A stretch of DNA of 64,000 nt from VRUE01 sp963716735 (GTDB taxonomy: Bacteria; Actinomycetota; Thermoleophilia; Solirubrobacterales; 70-9). Positions 31,230 to 41,148 of the stretch are shown one piece after another. The DNA lies in the NCBI GenBank assembly GCA_963716735.1, contig OY970321.1, positions 558,001 to 622,000 on the forward strand, in the 5' to 3' direction. Made by a program: the position numbers and the translations under genes. Under the pieces are notes generated by a model. That model made no database searches. It saw only the letters and a list, made by a program, of their open reading frames with translations, and was not told the DNA's origin. Each line of letters begins with the position of its first letter. Within the stretch, counting starts at the first letter, position 1.

Positions 31230-34200
31230 TCACGCGGCCAGGGCGCTGGCGCCCAATACGTGGTCCAGCTCTGCCAGCAGCTTGCTCGAGTTGCGGACCT
31301 TGAACCCCTCGCCGAGCTTCCACTGCCTTTCACCGCCGTTCTCACCGGGAATCGCCAGATATACCTCGGCGTCACCCTTGTGACCCTCGATCACTGCCTT
31401 CAGTTCGTCGATCAAGTGGGGATTGTCGAGATTGGCCCTGGGGATCGTCAGTCGCAACGGCTCCGACGGCGCATTGGCGGCGGCGCTCGCCCGGGCCATC
31501 TCCTCCACGTCGGGTTCGAACCGCTCGGCCTCTTGCACCACGAGCTTGGTCTCACCGCGATCCTTGTGGTCGATCCGGCCGCGAACGAGGACGACGGCGT
31601 CGGTCTCTATCGCCCCCGCGCTCTCCGCCTGGTCGGCCTTGAAGACCAGCATCTCGACCTGCCCTTCGATGTCGTCGAGAGTCGCGAACATCATCTGGCT
31701 GCCACTCTTGGTGCGGATTTTCTTGCTCTCGGCGACGATGCCGCCAACGGTCACCCAGGCTCCATCGGGCTTGTTCGCCAGGTCCGTCAGGCTGCAGTCG
31801 ACACGGGCGCGGAGCGCCTCGCGCACTTCCGTCAGCGGGTGCGAGGAGAGGTAGGTGCCAAGGGTCTCCTTCTCCATCGCCAGCAGCTCGCGGCGCTCGA
31901 ACTCGGCGGCCGAGATCGGCGGCCGGTGGTGGGCGCTGGAGGCGCCATCCCCTCCCCCGCTCGCGGTGCCATCGCCGAAATCGAAGATCGAGCCCTGGCC
32001 CAGCTGGGCATCCTCCTGCGCTTTCTGCCCGGCGGACTGCGCCGCCGGCAGCGCCTCGAGCATCCCGCGTCGCGTCGCCCCGGTCGAGTCGAGGGCGCCG
32101 CACTTGACCAGGCATTCGATCGCCCGTTTGTTGACCGCGCGCGAGTCGACCCGCTCGCAGAAGTCCCAGATCGAGGCGATCGGGGCATCCTCGCGAGCGC
32201 GGAGGATCGCCTCGACCGCACCGTGGCCGACGTTCTTGACCGCGTCGAGGCCGAAGCGGATCGCCTTCTCGGAGACGACGAAGCTGTGATCGGAGGTGTT
32301 GACGTCCGGCGGTAGCACGTCGATCCCCATCTCCGCGCAGCGGTTGACGAAGAAGGGCACCTTGTCTTTGGTGCTCATCACCGAGGAGATCACCGCCGCC
32401 ATGTACTCCGCCGGGTAGTTGGCCTTGAGGTACGCGGTCCGGTAGGAGATCAACCCGTAGCAGGCGGCGTGTGACTTGTTGAAGGAGTAGTCCGCGGCCG
32501 CTTCGTTCAGCTTCCAGAGGTCCTTGGCGACGTTGGGAGCGGTGTTCGAGGCGGCCAGGCCCTGCATGAACTTGTCCTTCATCGTCGCCATCAGGTCGCG
32601 CTTCTTCTTGCCAATCGCCTTGCGCAGGTCGTCCGCCTCGGCGCCCGAGAAACCGGCCATCGAGCGCGAGATCTCCATCAGCTGCTCCTGGTAGATGACG
32701 CAGCCGTAGGTGGGCTCGGTGATCGCGCGCAAACGCTCGTCGGGGTAGGTGACCGAGGATGGATCCCGCTTCCCCTTCGCGTAGGCGGGGATGTAGGCCA
32801 TCGCTCCGGGCCTATAGAGCGAGACGAGCGCGACGATGTCGCCGAACTCGGTCGGCCGCACCTTCTTCATCGCCTCGCGCATGCCCTCAGACTCGAGCTG
32901 GAAGACGCCGGTCGAGTCGCCTTTGGCGAGCATCGCGTAGGTCTTGGCGTCGTCGATCGGGATCTGCTCCATATCGATCGTCTCGCCGCGCGAACGCTCG
33001 ATGATGTCGATTGCGTCCTCGATCACGTCGAGGTTGCGCAAGCCGAGGAAGTCCATCTTCAACAGCCCGATCTCCTCGATCGGGCCCATCGAGTACTGGG
33101 TGACGATCTTGTACTGGCGCTCCGGCTTGGCGGAACCGTTGCCATTGCCGCTGCCGGTCGTGGCCGGCGCGTTGCGGTCCTCGGCCAGCTGCAACGGCAC
33201 GATCTCCTGCAACGGCCGATCGGCGATCACCACCGCCGCGGCGTGGATCGAGTTGTTGCGGATGATCCCCTCGAGCCCCTGCGCGACGTCGATGATCCGT
33301 TTCGAGTCGGGCTCGGCATCGTAGGTCTGTTTGAGTTCCTGGCCGGGCTTGAGGCATTCCTCGAAGGAGGGACTGCGCCCCATGATCGGCTCTGGGATCT
33401 GCTTGGCGAGGCGGTCGCCGCTGCCGTAGTCGAAGCCGAGCACGCGGGCGGCGTCGCGGGTGGCGGCGCGCGGTGCCATCTTGCCGAAGGTGATGATCTG
33501 GGCGACCGACTCGCGGCCGTACTTGTCGCCGACGTAGCGGATCATCCGCTCGCGGCCCCGGACCGAGAAGTCGATGTCGATGTCGGGCATCGATTTGCGG
33601 CCCGGGTTGAGGAAGCGCTCGAAGATCAGGCCCTCGGCAAGGGGATCGAGATCGGTGATCTTGAGGACGTAGGAGACGATCGAGCCGGCGGCCGAGCCAC
33701 GGCCGGGGCCGACGGCGACGCCGTTTTCCTTCGCGTAGCGAACGAAGTCCCAGACGATCAGGAAGTAGGAGGCAAAGCCCATCTCCTCGATCACCCCGAG
33801 CTCGAACTCCATCCGCTCCACCGCGTCAGCCGGCGCCGGATCGCCATAGCGGGCCCGCAGCCCCTCCGTCGCGATCCGCCGCAGCATCGCCTCCGGCTCC
33901 TCGCCGTCCTCGGTCGGGTAGCGCGGCAACAGCAGTTTGCCCAGCTCGATCTCTATCTCACACCGCTCGGCGATCTCCAGCGTGGTCGGGATCGCCTCGG
34001 GCCACTCGGCGAAGGAGTCGGCCATCTCCTCGTTGCTCTTGAGGTAGAACTCGTTGGTGTCGAAGCTCATCTTCGGCGCCTCGAGGGTCGACTTGGTCTG
34101 CACGCAGAGCAGCGCCGCGTGGTTGTCGAAGTCCTCGCGCCGCAGGTAGTGGACGTCGGCGGTGCCGACCAGCGGCCGGTTGAGCTCCCGGGCAAAGCGG

Positions 34201-34778
34201 ACGATCCCCTGATTGGCCTTCTCCTGCTCTTCGATCCCGTTTTTCTGCACCTCGAAGTAGACCTGCTCGGCGCCGAAGGCCTGGATCAGGTCGTCGAGGT
34301 GAGCGCGGGCGTCGGTATCGCGCTCTTCGATCAGGCGGCGGCAGAAGCGCGACTGCAGGCAGCCGGTGAGCACGATCACCCCCTCGGCATGGGCGGCCAG
34401 CAGATCCATGTCGACGTTGGCCTTGCCGCGCGAGAAGCCTTCGAGGAAACCGGCCGAGGTGAGCTTGACCAGGTTGGCGAAACCGGCCTCGTTCTCGGCC
34501 AGCAGGGTGAGATGATTGCGCTCGTATTTTGGCTTTTCCTTGAGCCCCTTGACGTCGTCGACGAGGTAGGCCTCGAGCCCCGCGATCGGCTTGATCCCGT
34601 GCTTTTGACAAGCCTTGTAGAGGTCGACGGCACCGTTCATCACGCCGTGGTCGGTCAGCCCCAGCGCCGGCTGCCCGAGCTCGGCCGCCCGCGCGGCCAT
34701 CGCATCGATCTTGCAGGCGCCGTCGAGCAGCGAGTACTCGCTGTGGGCGTGAAGATGAGCGGCGGCGGAAGAACTCAC
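31230..34778 (-). CDS. dnaE: DNA polymerase III alpha subunit
   Basis: 1182 residues, the standard DnaE1 length. The N-terminal PHP domain starts AAHLHAHSEYSLLDGACKI. Polymerase catalytic motifs include GPGRGSAAGSIVSYVL and PDIDIDFSVRGRERMI (two catalytic Asp), with YGCVIYQEQLMEI and SFNKSHAACYGLISYRTAYLKANYP in the fingers/palm region. The C-terminal OB fold is at about 990-1080 (WVTVGGIVAESKKIRTKSGSQM) and a beta-clamp/tau-binding tail follows. It is the main replicative polymerase. Transcribed alone, divergent from the two-component system. Confidence 0.96.
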   Translation of the reverse strand: MSSSAAAHLHAHSEYSLLDGACKIDAMAARAAELGQPALGLTDHGVMNGAVDLYKACQKHGIKPIAGLEAYLVDDVKGLKEKPKYERNHLTLLAENEAGFANLVKLTSAGFLEGFSRGKANVDMDLLAAHAEGVIVLTGCLQSRFCRRLIEERDTDARAHLDDLIQAFGAEQVYFEVQKNGIEEQEKANQGIVRFARELNRPLVGTADVHYLRREDFDNHAALLCVQTKSTLEAPKMSFDTNEFYLKSNEEMADSFAEWPEAIPTTLEIAERCEIEIELGKLLLPRYPTEDGEEPEAMLRRIATEGLRARYGDPAPADAVERMEFELGVIEEMGFASYFLIVWDFVRYAKENGVAVGPGRGSAAGSIVSYVLKITDLDPLAEGLIFERFLNPGRKSMPDIDIDFSVRGRERMIRYVGDKYGRESVAQIITFGKMAPRAATRDAARVLGFDYGSGDRLAKQIPEPIMGRSPSFEECLKPGQELKQTYDAEPDSKRIIDVAQGLEGIIRNNSIHAAAVVIADRPLQEIVPLQLAEDRNAPATTGSGNGNGSAKPERQYKIVTQYSMGPIEEIGLLKMDFLGLRNLDVIEDAIDIIERSRGETIDMEQIPIDDAKTYAMLAKGDSTGVFQLESEGMREAMKKVRPTEFGDIVALVSLYRPGAMAYIPAYAKGKRDPSSVTYPDERLRAITEPTYGCVIYQEQLMEISRSMAGFSGAEADDLRKAIGKKKRDLMATMKDKFMQGLAASNTAPNVAKDLWKLNEAAADYSFNKSHAACYGLISYRTAYLKANYPAEYMAAVISSVMSTKDKVPFFVNRCAEMGIDVLPPDVNTSDHSFVVSEKAIRFGLDAVKNVGHGAVEAILRAREDAPIASIWDFCERVDSRAVNKRAIECLVKCGALDSTGATRRGMLEALPAAQSAGQKAQEDAQLGQGSIFDFGDGTASGGGDGASSAHHRPPISAAEFERRELLAMEKETLGTYLSSHPLTEVREALRARVDCSLTDLANKPDGAWVTVGGIVAESKKIRTKSGSQMMFATLDDIEGQVEMLVFKADQAESAGAIETDAVVLVRGRIDHKDRGETKLVVQEAERFEPDVEEMARASAAANAPSEPLRLTIPRANLDNPHLIDELKAVIEGHKGDAEVYLAIPGENGGERQWKLGEGFKVRNSSKLLAELDHVLGASALAA

Positions 34779-34912
34779 GGGCTGCGCTCGATCATGCCAA
34801 GCGAGGCAGATGGCAATTGCCCCGAAACACCCCTCTTCCCCGCTATGTCCGTGCCTAAATTCGCACTAAAAGCAAACGGGAACGCGCAGTAGTCGGGCTA
34901 ACATCGCTTGCG

Positions 34913-35608
34913 ATGCTTGCCAGCGACACGGATCAGTCCGGGGGCCGCGTGCTCGTAGTCGAGGACGACGAGGAGATCGCGGACGTGTTGCGACGCTCGC
35001 TGCGCAACGAGGGCTATGAGGTGCGGACGTCCGCGGACGGGGTCGATGCGCTCGACGTCGCCGCGGGTTTCGTGCCTGACCTGGTCGTGCTCGACCTCGG
35101 CCTGCCACGGATGGACGGCGTCGAGGTCTGTCAACGACTGCGGGCCGACAGCGACGTGCCGATTCTGATGCTGACCGCTCGCACGGAGACCGAGGACCGG
35201 GTGGGTGGGCTCGACAGCGGCGCCGACGACTACCTGGTGAAGCCGTTCGAGCGCAAGGAGCTGCTGGCCAGGATCCGAGCCCTGCTGCGCCGCCGCCCGC
35301 CACGCGGCGCCGCCTCGCTGCAGGTCGGCGACCTCACCCTCAACCCCGATACGCGCGAGGTGCGGCGTGGCGAGCGTGAGATCGAGTTGACCAACCGTGA
35401 GTTCGAGCTGCTCGAGTATCTGATGCACAACGAGCGCCTCGTGGTCTCGCGCGAGCGCTTGCTGGACGAGGTCTGGGGTTACGACCCGATGGCCGCCACC
35501 AACACGATCGACGTATTCATCTCCAATTTGCGGCGCAAGCTCGAGGCGGGTGAGGAGACACGGCTTCTGCACACCAAACGCGGCGCCGGCTACGTACTCA
35601 AGGCCTAA
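34913..35608 (+). CDS. OmpR-family response regulator
   Basis: 231 residues. The receiver domain (about 12-125) has the acidic pair VVEDDEE, phospho-acceptor Asp in LVVLDLGLPRMDG, Thr in MLTART and Lys in YLVKPF. The winged-helix DNA-binding domain (about 135-230) includes LTNREFELLEYLMHNERLVVSRERLLDEVWGYD and RRKLEAGEETRLLHTKRGAGYVL. It is followed 26 bp later by its histidine kinase. It resembles MprA/TcrA-type systems of actinobacteria; the signal is unknown. Confidence 0.93.
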   Translation: MLASDTDQSGGRVLVVEDDEEIADVLRRSLRNEGYEVRTSADGVDALDVAAGFVPDLVVLDLGLPRMDGVEVCQRLRADSDVPILMLTARTETEDRVGGLDSGADDYLVKPFERKELLARIRALLRRRPPRGAASLQVGDLTLNPDTREVRRGEREIELTNREFELLEYLMHNERLVVSRERLLDEVWGYDPMAATNTIDVFISNLRRKLEAGEETRLLHTKRGAGYVLKA

Positions 35609-35634
35609 CGGCGCTTCGTCCTGGCAACTGGCCA

Positions 35635-37044
35635 GTGCGCTGGCGCCTTGCCGGCGTCTCCGCCGGGCTGACGCTGGCGATCCTGGTTCTGTTCGGGGTG
35701 ATCGTCGGCAACCTCGCCGCGCAGCGCATCCGCGACGACTTCAGTCGCGAGATGAAGGGGGCGGTCTCGACGCTGGCCTCCCAGGTACAGATCGTCGACA
35801 CGATCACCAACACCCTGATCGTGCGCGAGCCCGACCTCGGAGATTTCACCAGCCCCAACGACGCCTCGGTGCGGATTTATGACTCACAAGGCGAAGAGCT
35901 CGACGCGAGCCCCAACGCGGCTGGACTCGGGCCGCCGATCGCCGGCATCCACGACATCGGCGACATGCGGGTCGTTACCGTCGCCCTGCGCAGCCGCCAG
36001 ACCGGGCGGATCGCCGGCTACGTCCAGTACGGCCGCGACGAGCAGCACATCGACTCGACCGTAGGGCGACTCTGGGTGCTGATCGCGGCCGGCGTACTGG
36101 GCGCGACCCTGCTCGCCAGCCTCGCCGGCGTGGCGATCGCCCGCCGTGCGATGCGGCCGATCGCTTCGCTGACCGCAACGGCGCGCACAATCGCCGACAC
36201 CGGCGACCCCTCGAGCCACATGCCGCAGCCCCGTGCCGACGACGAGGTAGGCGAGCTGGCGCAGACGCTCGAGCAGATGCTGCGCACGCTCGATGCGGCC
36301 CGCTCCGAGCGGGAAGCGGCCCTGAAGCGACAGCGCGAGTTCGTCGCCGACGCCTCGCACGAGCTGCGCACCCCGCTGACCAGCATCCTTGCCAACCTCG
36401 AGCTGCTGCAGGCCTCGCTGCAGGAGACGGAGCAGAGGGACGAGCGAGCGATGGTCGACTCGGCCCTGCGTTCCTCCAGCCGGATGAGCCGACTGGTCGG
36501 CGACCTGCTGCTGCTTGCCCGTGCCGACGCGGGCCGGGTCGGCGCCCGCACCCGCTGCGATCTGGCCGAGGCGGCGGGCAACGCCGCCGCCGAGGTCGCC
36601 CCGACGATCGGCGAACGCGAGCTGCGGGTTGAAAACGATCTCCCCCTTCCGGTCGACGGCAACCCCGACGAGCTGCATCGCATGGTGCTCAACCTGCTCG
36701 ACAACGCCGCCCGCCACACGCCCCCGAGATCGAGAATCGAGCTGCGCCTCCGCGCCGAGGGTCCCAGCGCGGTAATCGAGGTCGCCGACGACGGTCCTGG
36801 CGTGCCGTTGGAGCTTCGCGAGCAGATCTTCGAGCGTTTTGTCCGTGGCGAGGGACCCGCCGACACCGCGATCGGGGGCGGCAGCGGACTCGGCCTGGCG
36901 ATCGTCAGCGCCGTGGCCAGGTCGCATGGAGGAAGCGCCGAGGTGGACCAGTCCGACCTGGGCGGCGCGCTCTTCCGCGTCAAGCTTCCCCTCCGCACCG
37001 CAAAATCTGAGCAGGGAATTAACCCTGCTTTAGACCGGCTTTAA
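35635..37044 (+). CDS. sensor histidine kinase
   Basis: 469 residues from GTG 35635. Two membrane helices (about 5-29 and 146-168) bracket an extracytoplasmic sensor of about 115 residues. A HAMP linker (ARRAMRPIASLTATARTIAD) is followed by the H-box EFVADASHELRTPLTSI (phospho-His), N-box ELHRMVLNLLDNAARHTPP, and the G boxes EVADDGPGVP and GGGSGLGLAIV. It autophosphorylates and passes phosphate to the regulator just upstream. A strong intrinsic terminator lies 37 bp after its stop. Confidence 0.93.
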   Translation: MRWRLAGVSAGLTLAILVLFGVIVGNLAAQRIRDDFSREMKGAVSTLASQVQIVDTITNTLIVREPDLGDFTSPNDASVRIYDSQGEELDASPNAAGLGPPIAGIHDIGDMRVVTVALRSRQTGRIAGYVQYGRDEQHIDSTVGRLWVLIAAGVLGATLLASLAGVAIARRAMRPIASLTATARTIADTGDPSSHMPQPRADDEVGELAQTLEQMLRTLDAARSEREAALKRQREFVADASHELRTPLTSILANLELLQASLQETEQRDERAMVDSALRSSSRMSRLVGDLLLLARADAGRVGARTRCDLAEAAGNAAAEVAPTIGERELRVENDLPLPVDGNPDELHRMVLNLLDNAARHTPPRSRIELRLRAEGPSAVIEVADDGPGVPLELREQIFERFVRGEGPADTAIGGGSGLGLAIVSAVARSHGGSAEVDQSDLGGALFRVKLPLRTAKSEQGINPALDRL

Positions 37045-37081
37045 CGCACCGGCTTAGCTTCGTCTGCGGACGAGACACAAA

Positions 37082-37125
37082 GGGTCCGCCGGTTCTCCCC
37101 AACGCGACCGGCGGGCCCTTTTTTT
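37082..37125 (+). terminator. intrinsic terminator after the two-component operon
   Basis: GGGTCCGCCGGT (37082-37093) pairs with ACCGGCGGGCCC (37107-37118; one G-T pair) around a 13-nt loop, followed by seven T. The stem can also act for the opposing rnj transcript, which ends 10 bp away, though that side lacks a full T-run. Confidence 0.9.
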
Positions 37126-37134
37126 GATCGCGGA

Positions 37135-38796
37135 TCAGACCTCGACCACGACCGGCAGGATCATCGGCCGGCTGCGCAGCTTCTCGTAGACGAGCTTGGC
37201 GATCGCCTCGTGGACGTCTTCCTGAATCAGGTGGACCTCGCGAGTGCCGGCCTCGGCGGCATCCTCGAGCGAGTCCTCGACCACGTCCTTCAGTTCTTCG
37301 ACCAACGACTCCTCGCCCTCCGCCAGGGCAACGCCGCGCACGATCGCCTCGGGATCGGCGACGACGCTGCCGTCATCGGCGGAGATCGTCGCGACGACGA
37401 TGAAGATGCCGTCGGCGGAGATCTCGCGCCGGTCGCGCAGCGCCACGTCGTCCGGCTCGCCGACGTTGACGCCGTCGACGTAGACGACGCCGGCGTGGAC
37501 CTCCTTGCCGAAGCGCGCTCCGCCGGCGTCCAGCTCCAGCGGCAGGCCGTTGCGGCCCTGGAAGACGTTCTCGGGGTCGATCCCCACCGAGTGGGCGAGC
37601 TCGGCGTGCAGCCGCAGCCGCTGGTGATCGCCGTGCACGGGCATCACGTAGCGCGGTTTGGTCAGGTTGAGCATCAGCTTCAACTCCTCCTGCCAGCCAT
37701 GCCCAGAAGCGTGGATCGGCGCGTCCTTCGCGGTCACCACCGAGGCCCCGATCTCGTAGATGCGGTCGATCGTTTCGTTCACCGCGCGCTCGTTCCCCGG
37801 CACCGGCGTCGCCGAGAAGACGACCGTGTCGCCGGAGTGCAGCTCGACGTCGCGGTGATCGTTGTTCGCCATCCGCCGCAATGCCGAGAGCGGCTCGCCC
37901 TGGCTGCCGGTGGAGATCACGACCACCTTCTCGTCGGGGAAATCCTCGATCTCACGCGGCTGGATGAAGAGGCCAGAAGGTGCCTTGGCGATGCCCAGAT
38001 TGGAGGCGATGTTGAAGTTCTTACGCATCGAGCGGCCGACCAGCGCGACCCGGCGGTCGAGCGCGACGGCGGCGTCGATCACCTGCTGGACGCGGTGGAT
38101 GTTGGAGGCAAAGGAGGTGACGATGACCCGGCCCTTGCAGGCCGAGAAGGTCTCCAGCAACGCCGGGCCAACGCTGGACTCAGACGGGGCGATGCCCGGC
38201 CGGTCGGCGTTGGTCGAGTCGCCACAGAGCAGCAGCAGGCCTTCGCGGCCCAGCTCGGCGAGCCGCGAGATGTCGGCCGGGCGGCCGTCGACCGGAGTCT
38301 GGTCGAACTTGTAGTCGCCGGTCATCAGGATCTTGCCGACCTCGGTGCCGAGGATGACGCCGCGCATGTCGGGAATCGAGTGCGAGAGGTGAACCAGCTC
38401 CAGCTCGAAGGGCCCCGCCTGGACCTTCTTACCCGCCGGCAGCTCCTCCAGTGGCGCATCCTTCATCTTGTGCTCGTCGAGCTTGGAACGGACCATGCCG
38501 ATGGTCAGCTGGCCGCCGTAGATGACCGACGGCATGCCGATCTCGCGCAGGACGTAGGGCAGCGCGCCGACGTGGTCCTCATGCCCGTGAGTGAGGACGA
38601 TCGCCTCGATGTCGTCGACGCGACCGCGCAGATAGGAGAAGTCGGGCAGGACGAGATCGATACCGAGCATCTCCGGCGTCGGGAACATCAGGCCGGTATC
38701 GACGACGACGATCCGCCCGTCGTACTCGATCACGGTCATGTTCTTGCCGATCTCGCCCAGCCCACCGAGGGGCAGCACTCGCAGTTTCGATGCCAT
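37135..38796 (-). CDS. rnj: ribonuclease J
   Basis: 553 residues. The metallo-beta-lactamase core has the motif LTHGHEDHVGALPY (metal ligands) after the start LRVLPLGGLGEIGKNM. The beta-CASP domain (about 205-350) includes ISTGSQGEPLSALRRMAN, then ASGHGWQEELKLML and MPVHGDHQRLRLHAELA, and a C-terminal domain ends the protein. It is a 5'-3' exoribonuclease/endoribonuclease in RNA decay and rRNA maturation. It follows dapA by 2 bp, and its cluster also encodes polynucleotide phosphorylase, so two RNA-decay enzymes share an operon. Confidence 0.95.
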   Translation of the reverse strand: MASKLRVLPLGGLGEIGKNMTVIEYDGRIVVVDTGLMFPTPEMLGIDLVLPDFSYLRGRVDDIEAIVLTHGHEDHVGALPYVLREIGMPSVIYGGQLTIGMVRSKLDEHKMKDAPLEELPAGKKVQAGPFELELVHLSHSIPDMRGVILGTEVGKILMTGDYKFDQTPVDGRPADISRLAELGREGLLLLCGDSTNADRPGIAPSESSVGPALLETFSACKGRVIVTSFASNIHRVQQVIDAAVALDRRVALVGRSMRKNFNIASNLGIAKAPSGLFIQPREIEDFPDEKVVVISTGSQGEPLSALRRMANNDHRDVELHSGDTVVFSATPVPGNERAVNETIDRIYEIGASVVTAKDAPIHASGHGWQEELKLMLNLTKPRYVMPVHGDHQRLRLHAELAHSVGIDPENVFQGRNGLPLELDAGGARFGKEVHAGVVYVDGVNVGEPDDVALRDRREISADGIFIVVATISADDGSVVADPEAIVRGVALAEGEESLVEELKDVVEDSLEDAAEAGTREVHLIQEDVHEAIAKLVYEKLRSRPMILPVVVEV

Positions 38797-38798
38797 CG

Positions 38799-39674
38799 CT
38801 AGGAGGCCACCGCGATGCCGACGGCGTCGAGCGCCTCGCGCACGGTGGCGCGCTGGTCTGCGTCGAGCTCGAACAGGGGCAGGCGCAGACCGCCATGGGG
38901 AATCAACCCGGTCATCTCCAGGGCCGCCTTCAGCGGGATCGGATTGGTGACGAAGCCCATTGCGTCATAGGCGGGCCGCAGCTTGGCATCGATCTCACGC
39001 GCTCGCTCGAGGTCGCCCGCCTGGGCGGCGTCCCACATTTCCCGCATTTGCGGACCGACCAGATGTGAGGCAACGAGAATCCCACCGGCTCCACCCAGCT
39101 CCAGAACGCGCATGAAGCCGTCGTCGTTGCCGGCAAGGAGCGCCATTCCCTCAATTAGTTGCAGTTCCTGATTCTCGGCCTGCTTGACGGCGACAACGCT
39201 GTCGATCTTGGCCAGCTCCGTGAGTTCAGCGGGGCTGACGTTGATCACCACCCGCGAGGGGATGTTGTAAGCGATCAATGGCAGGCCGGGGACCGCGGCG
39301 GCGATCGCTTCGTAGTGAGCGCGGATCCCAGGGAAGGTGGGCTTGTTGTAGTAGGGCGTGACGACCAGCGCGCCGTCCGCGCCGGCCTCAGCGGCAGCCT
39401 TCGTCAGCTCGACCGAGTGGCGCGTGTCGTTGGTGCCGGTGCCGCAGACCACCGTCGCCTCGCCGCCGATCTCGTCGACTATCGCCGCCAGCAGCGCGAT
39501 GTGCTCCTCGTCGTCGAGGGTCGCCGCCTCACCCGACGATCCGGCAACTACGACTCCGTGCGAGCCGTGCTCGACCAGGTAGGACGCAAGCCGGCGCGCG
39601 GCCGCCTCGTCGACCCCACCCCTCTCATCGAAGGGGGTCGCCATCGCGGTTAACACTCCTTGGATCTCGCTCAT
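38799..39674 (-). CDS. dapA: 4-hydroxy-tetrahydrodipicolinate synthase
   Basis: 291 residues from ATG 39674; codons upstream overlap the amidase end and are not family sequence. The TIM barrel has GVLTAMATPFDERG, the GSSGEAATLDDEEH loop, PYYNKPTFPG (catalytic Tyr), LPLIAYNIPSRV and VAVKQAEN (Schiff-base Lys). It condenses pyruvate with aspartate semialdehyde, the first committed step to lysine and diaminopimelate for cell wall. dapB is two genes upstream in the same direction. Confidence 0.94.
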   Translation of the reverse strand: MSEIQGVLTAMATPFDERGGVDEAAARRLASYLVEHGSHGVVVAGSSGEAATLDDEEHIALLAAIVDEIGGEATVVCGTGTNDTRHSVELTKAAAEAGADGALVVTPYYNKPTFPGIRAHYEAIAAAVPGLPLIAYNIPSRVVINVSPAELTELAKIDSVVAVKQAENQELQLIEGMALLAGNDDGFMRVLELGGAGGILVASHLVGPQMREMWDAAQAGDLERAREIDAKLRPAYDAMGFVTNPIPLKAALEMTGLIPHGGLRLPLFELDADQRATVREALDAVGIAVAS

Positions 39675-39696
39675 CGCAGGCAGGGTATCGGGGCCG

Positions 39697-41139
39697 TCAG
39701 GTGGCGAACGTCGGGGGGATGCGATCGGCCCAAGGCACGGCCTGCTCGAGCTGGGAGGCGACCCGCAGGAGGAGGTCCTCACGACCGAGCGGGGCGACGA
39801 GCTGCACGCCGATCGGAAGGTCGTCCTCGCTCCAGTGCAAGGGCAGCGAGATCGCCGGCTGGCCGGTCGCGTTGAAGGCAGCGGTGAAGCAGCCGCAGAG
39901 GAAGGCGCGCTCGAACGCCACCATCGGGTCCGGCCCGGAGTCGTCGAAGCTGCCGAGCGGTGGCGGTGGCTCGCCCAAGGTCGGCGTCAGCAGCAAGTCG
40001 AAGCCCGACTCGTAGACCGCCGCGATCATCCGGCTCAGCACCTGGTGCTGCCCGACCGCCTCGAGATACTCGCCTGCGCTGCGAGCGCGGCCGATCTCGG
40101 CCAGCGCCCAAGTGAGCGGCTCGACGTCGTCGGGGCCGATCGGCCGACCGCCCACCGTGCCGAGCTGCTCCAGCGCCTGCGCCTGGCCGGCCGCCCAGCG
40201 AACGAGGAAGGGCTCCACCATGTCGATGCTCTGCAGGGCACTCATGTCCGGCTCCTCGATCTCGTGACCAAGGTCCTCCAACATCTTTGCGCCGGCCCTC
40301 GCCGCCACGACGACCTCGGGGTCGGCGTCCTGCTCGATCACGGTCTCGGTCCAGAGAGCGATCCGCAGCTTGCCCGGGTCCGCTCCCACCTCGTCGGTGT
40401 AGGGACGCAATGGCGGCGGCGCGACGTACGGATCGCCGGGGGCCGGTCCGTGCACCGCCTCGAGCAGCGCGGCGGTGTCGCGCACCGATCGCGAGACGCA
40501 GAGCTCTGCCGTCAAGCCCGACATGAAATCTCCCGCCAGGGGTCCCTCGCTCGTCCGCTGCCGGCTCGGCTTCAGCCCGACCAGACCGCAGTTGGCGGCC
40601 GGTATGCGGATCGAGCCACCACCGTCGTTGGCGTGAGCCATCGGCACCATGCCGCCGGCGACCGCCCCCGCAGAGCCACCGCTCGAGCCGCCCGTGGAGC
40701 GCTCCAGATCCCAAGGATTGCGACTGGGCCCGTACGCGCGAGGCTCGGTGGTCGGCAGGATCCCCAGCTCCGGACAACTCGTCTTGCCGACCGTGACCAG
40801 GCCCGCGGCACGAAAGCGTTCGGCCAGGTAGGTGTCCATTGGGGCGCGGAAGTCGCGCTCCTTCAAGTAGTTCATACCGAGGTGCAGGGGCTGGCCCGCG
40901 AAGGCGGCGCCGAGGTCCTTGAGCAAGAACGGCACGCCCTTGAACGGCCCGTCTGGAAGCTCGCCACGCGCCGCGTCCAGCCCTTCCTCGAAGAGCGGGT
41001 GGATGACGGCGTTCAGGTCCCCATTCGTCGCCTCGATCCGTTCGATCGCGGCTTCGGCCAGCTCTACCGGGGTCGCGTCCCCGTTGCGAACCAGCTCGGC
41101 CTGCGCGGTCGCGTCAAGGCGCCCCAGCTCCTCGCTCAT
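39697..41139 (-). CDS. amidase-signature family hydrolase
   Basis: 480 residues. Triad: Lys74 (FLLKDLG), cis-Ser152 in GGSSGGS and Ser176 in NDGGGSIRIPA; the 24-residue serine spacing matches GatA and other amidases. The C-terminal half (LLTPTLGEPPPPLG; AFNATGQPAISLPLHWSEDDLPIGVQLV) follows the acylamidase branch more than GatA. It hydrolyses an unknown amide. The unusual feature is position: it lies between dapB and dapA with short gaps (9 and 22 bp), which may only reflect operon insertion. Confidence 0.85.
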   Translation of the reverse strand: MSEELGRLDATAQAELVRNGDATPVELAEAAIERIEATNGDLNAVIHPLFEEGLDAARGELPDGPFKGVPFLLKDLGAAFAGQPLHLGMNYLKERDFRAPMDTYLAERFRAAGLVTVGKTSCPELGILPTTEPRAYGPSRNPWDLERSTGGSSGGSAGAVAGGMVPMAHANDGGGSIRIPAANCGLVGLKPSRQRTSEGPLAGDFMSGLTAELCVSRSVRDTAALLEAVHGPAPGDPYVAPPPLRPYTDEVGADPGKLRIALWTETVIEQDADPEVVVAARAGAKMLEDLGHEIEEPDMSALQSIDMVEPFLVRWAAGQAQALEQLGTVGGRPIGPDDVEPLTWALAEIGRARSAGEYLEAVGQHQVLSRMIAAVYESGFDLLLTPTLGEPPPPLGSFDDSGPDPMVAFERAFLCGCFTAAFNATGQPAISLPLHWSEDDLPIGVQLVAPLGREDLLLRVASQLEQAVPWADRIPPTFAT

Positions 41140-41148
41140 GGCATGAAC

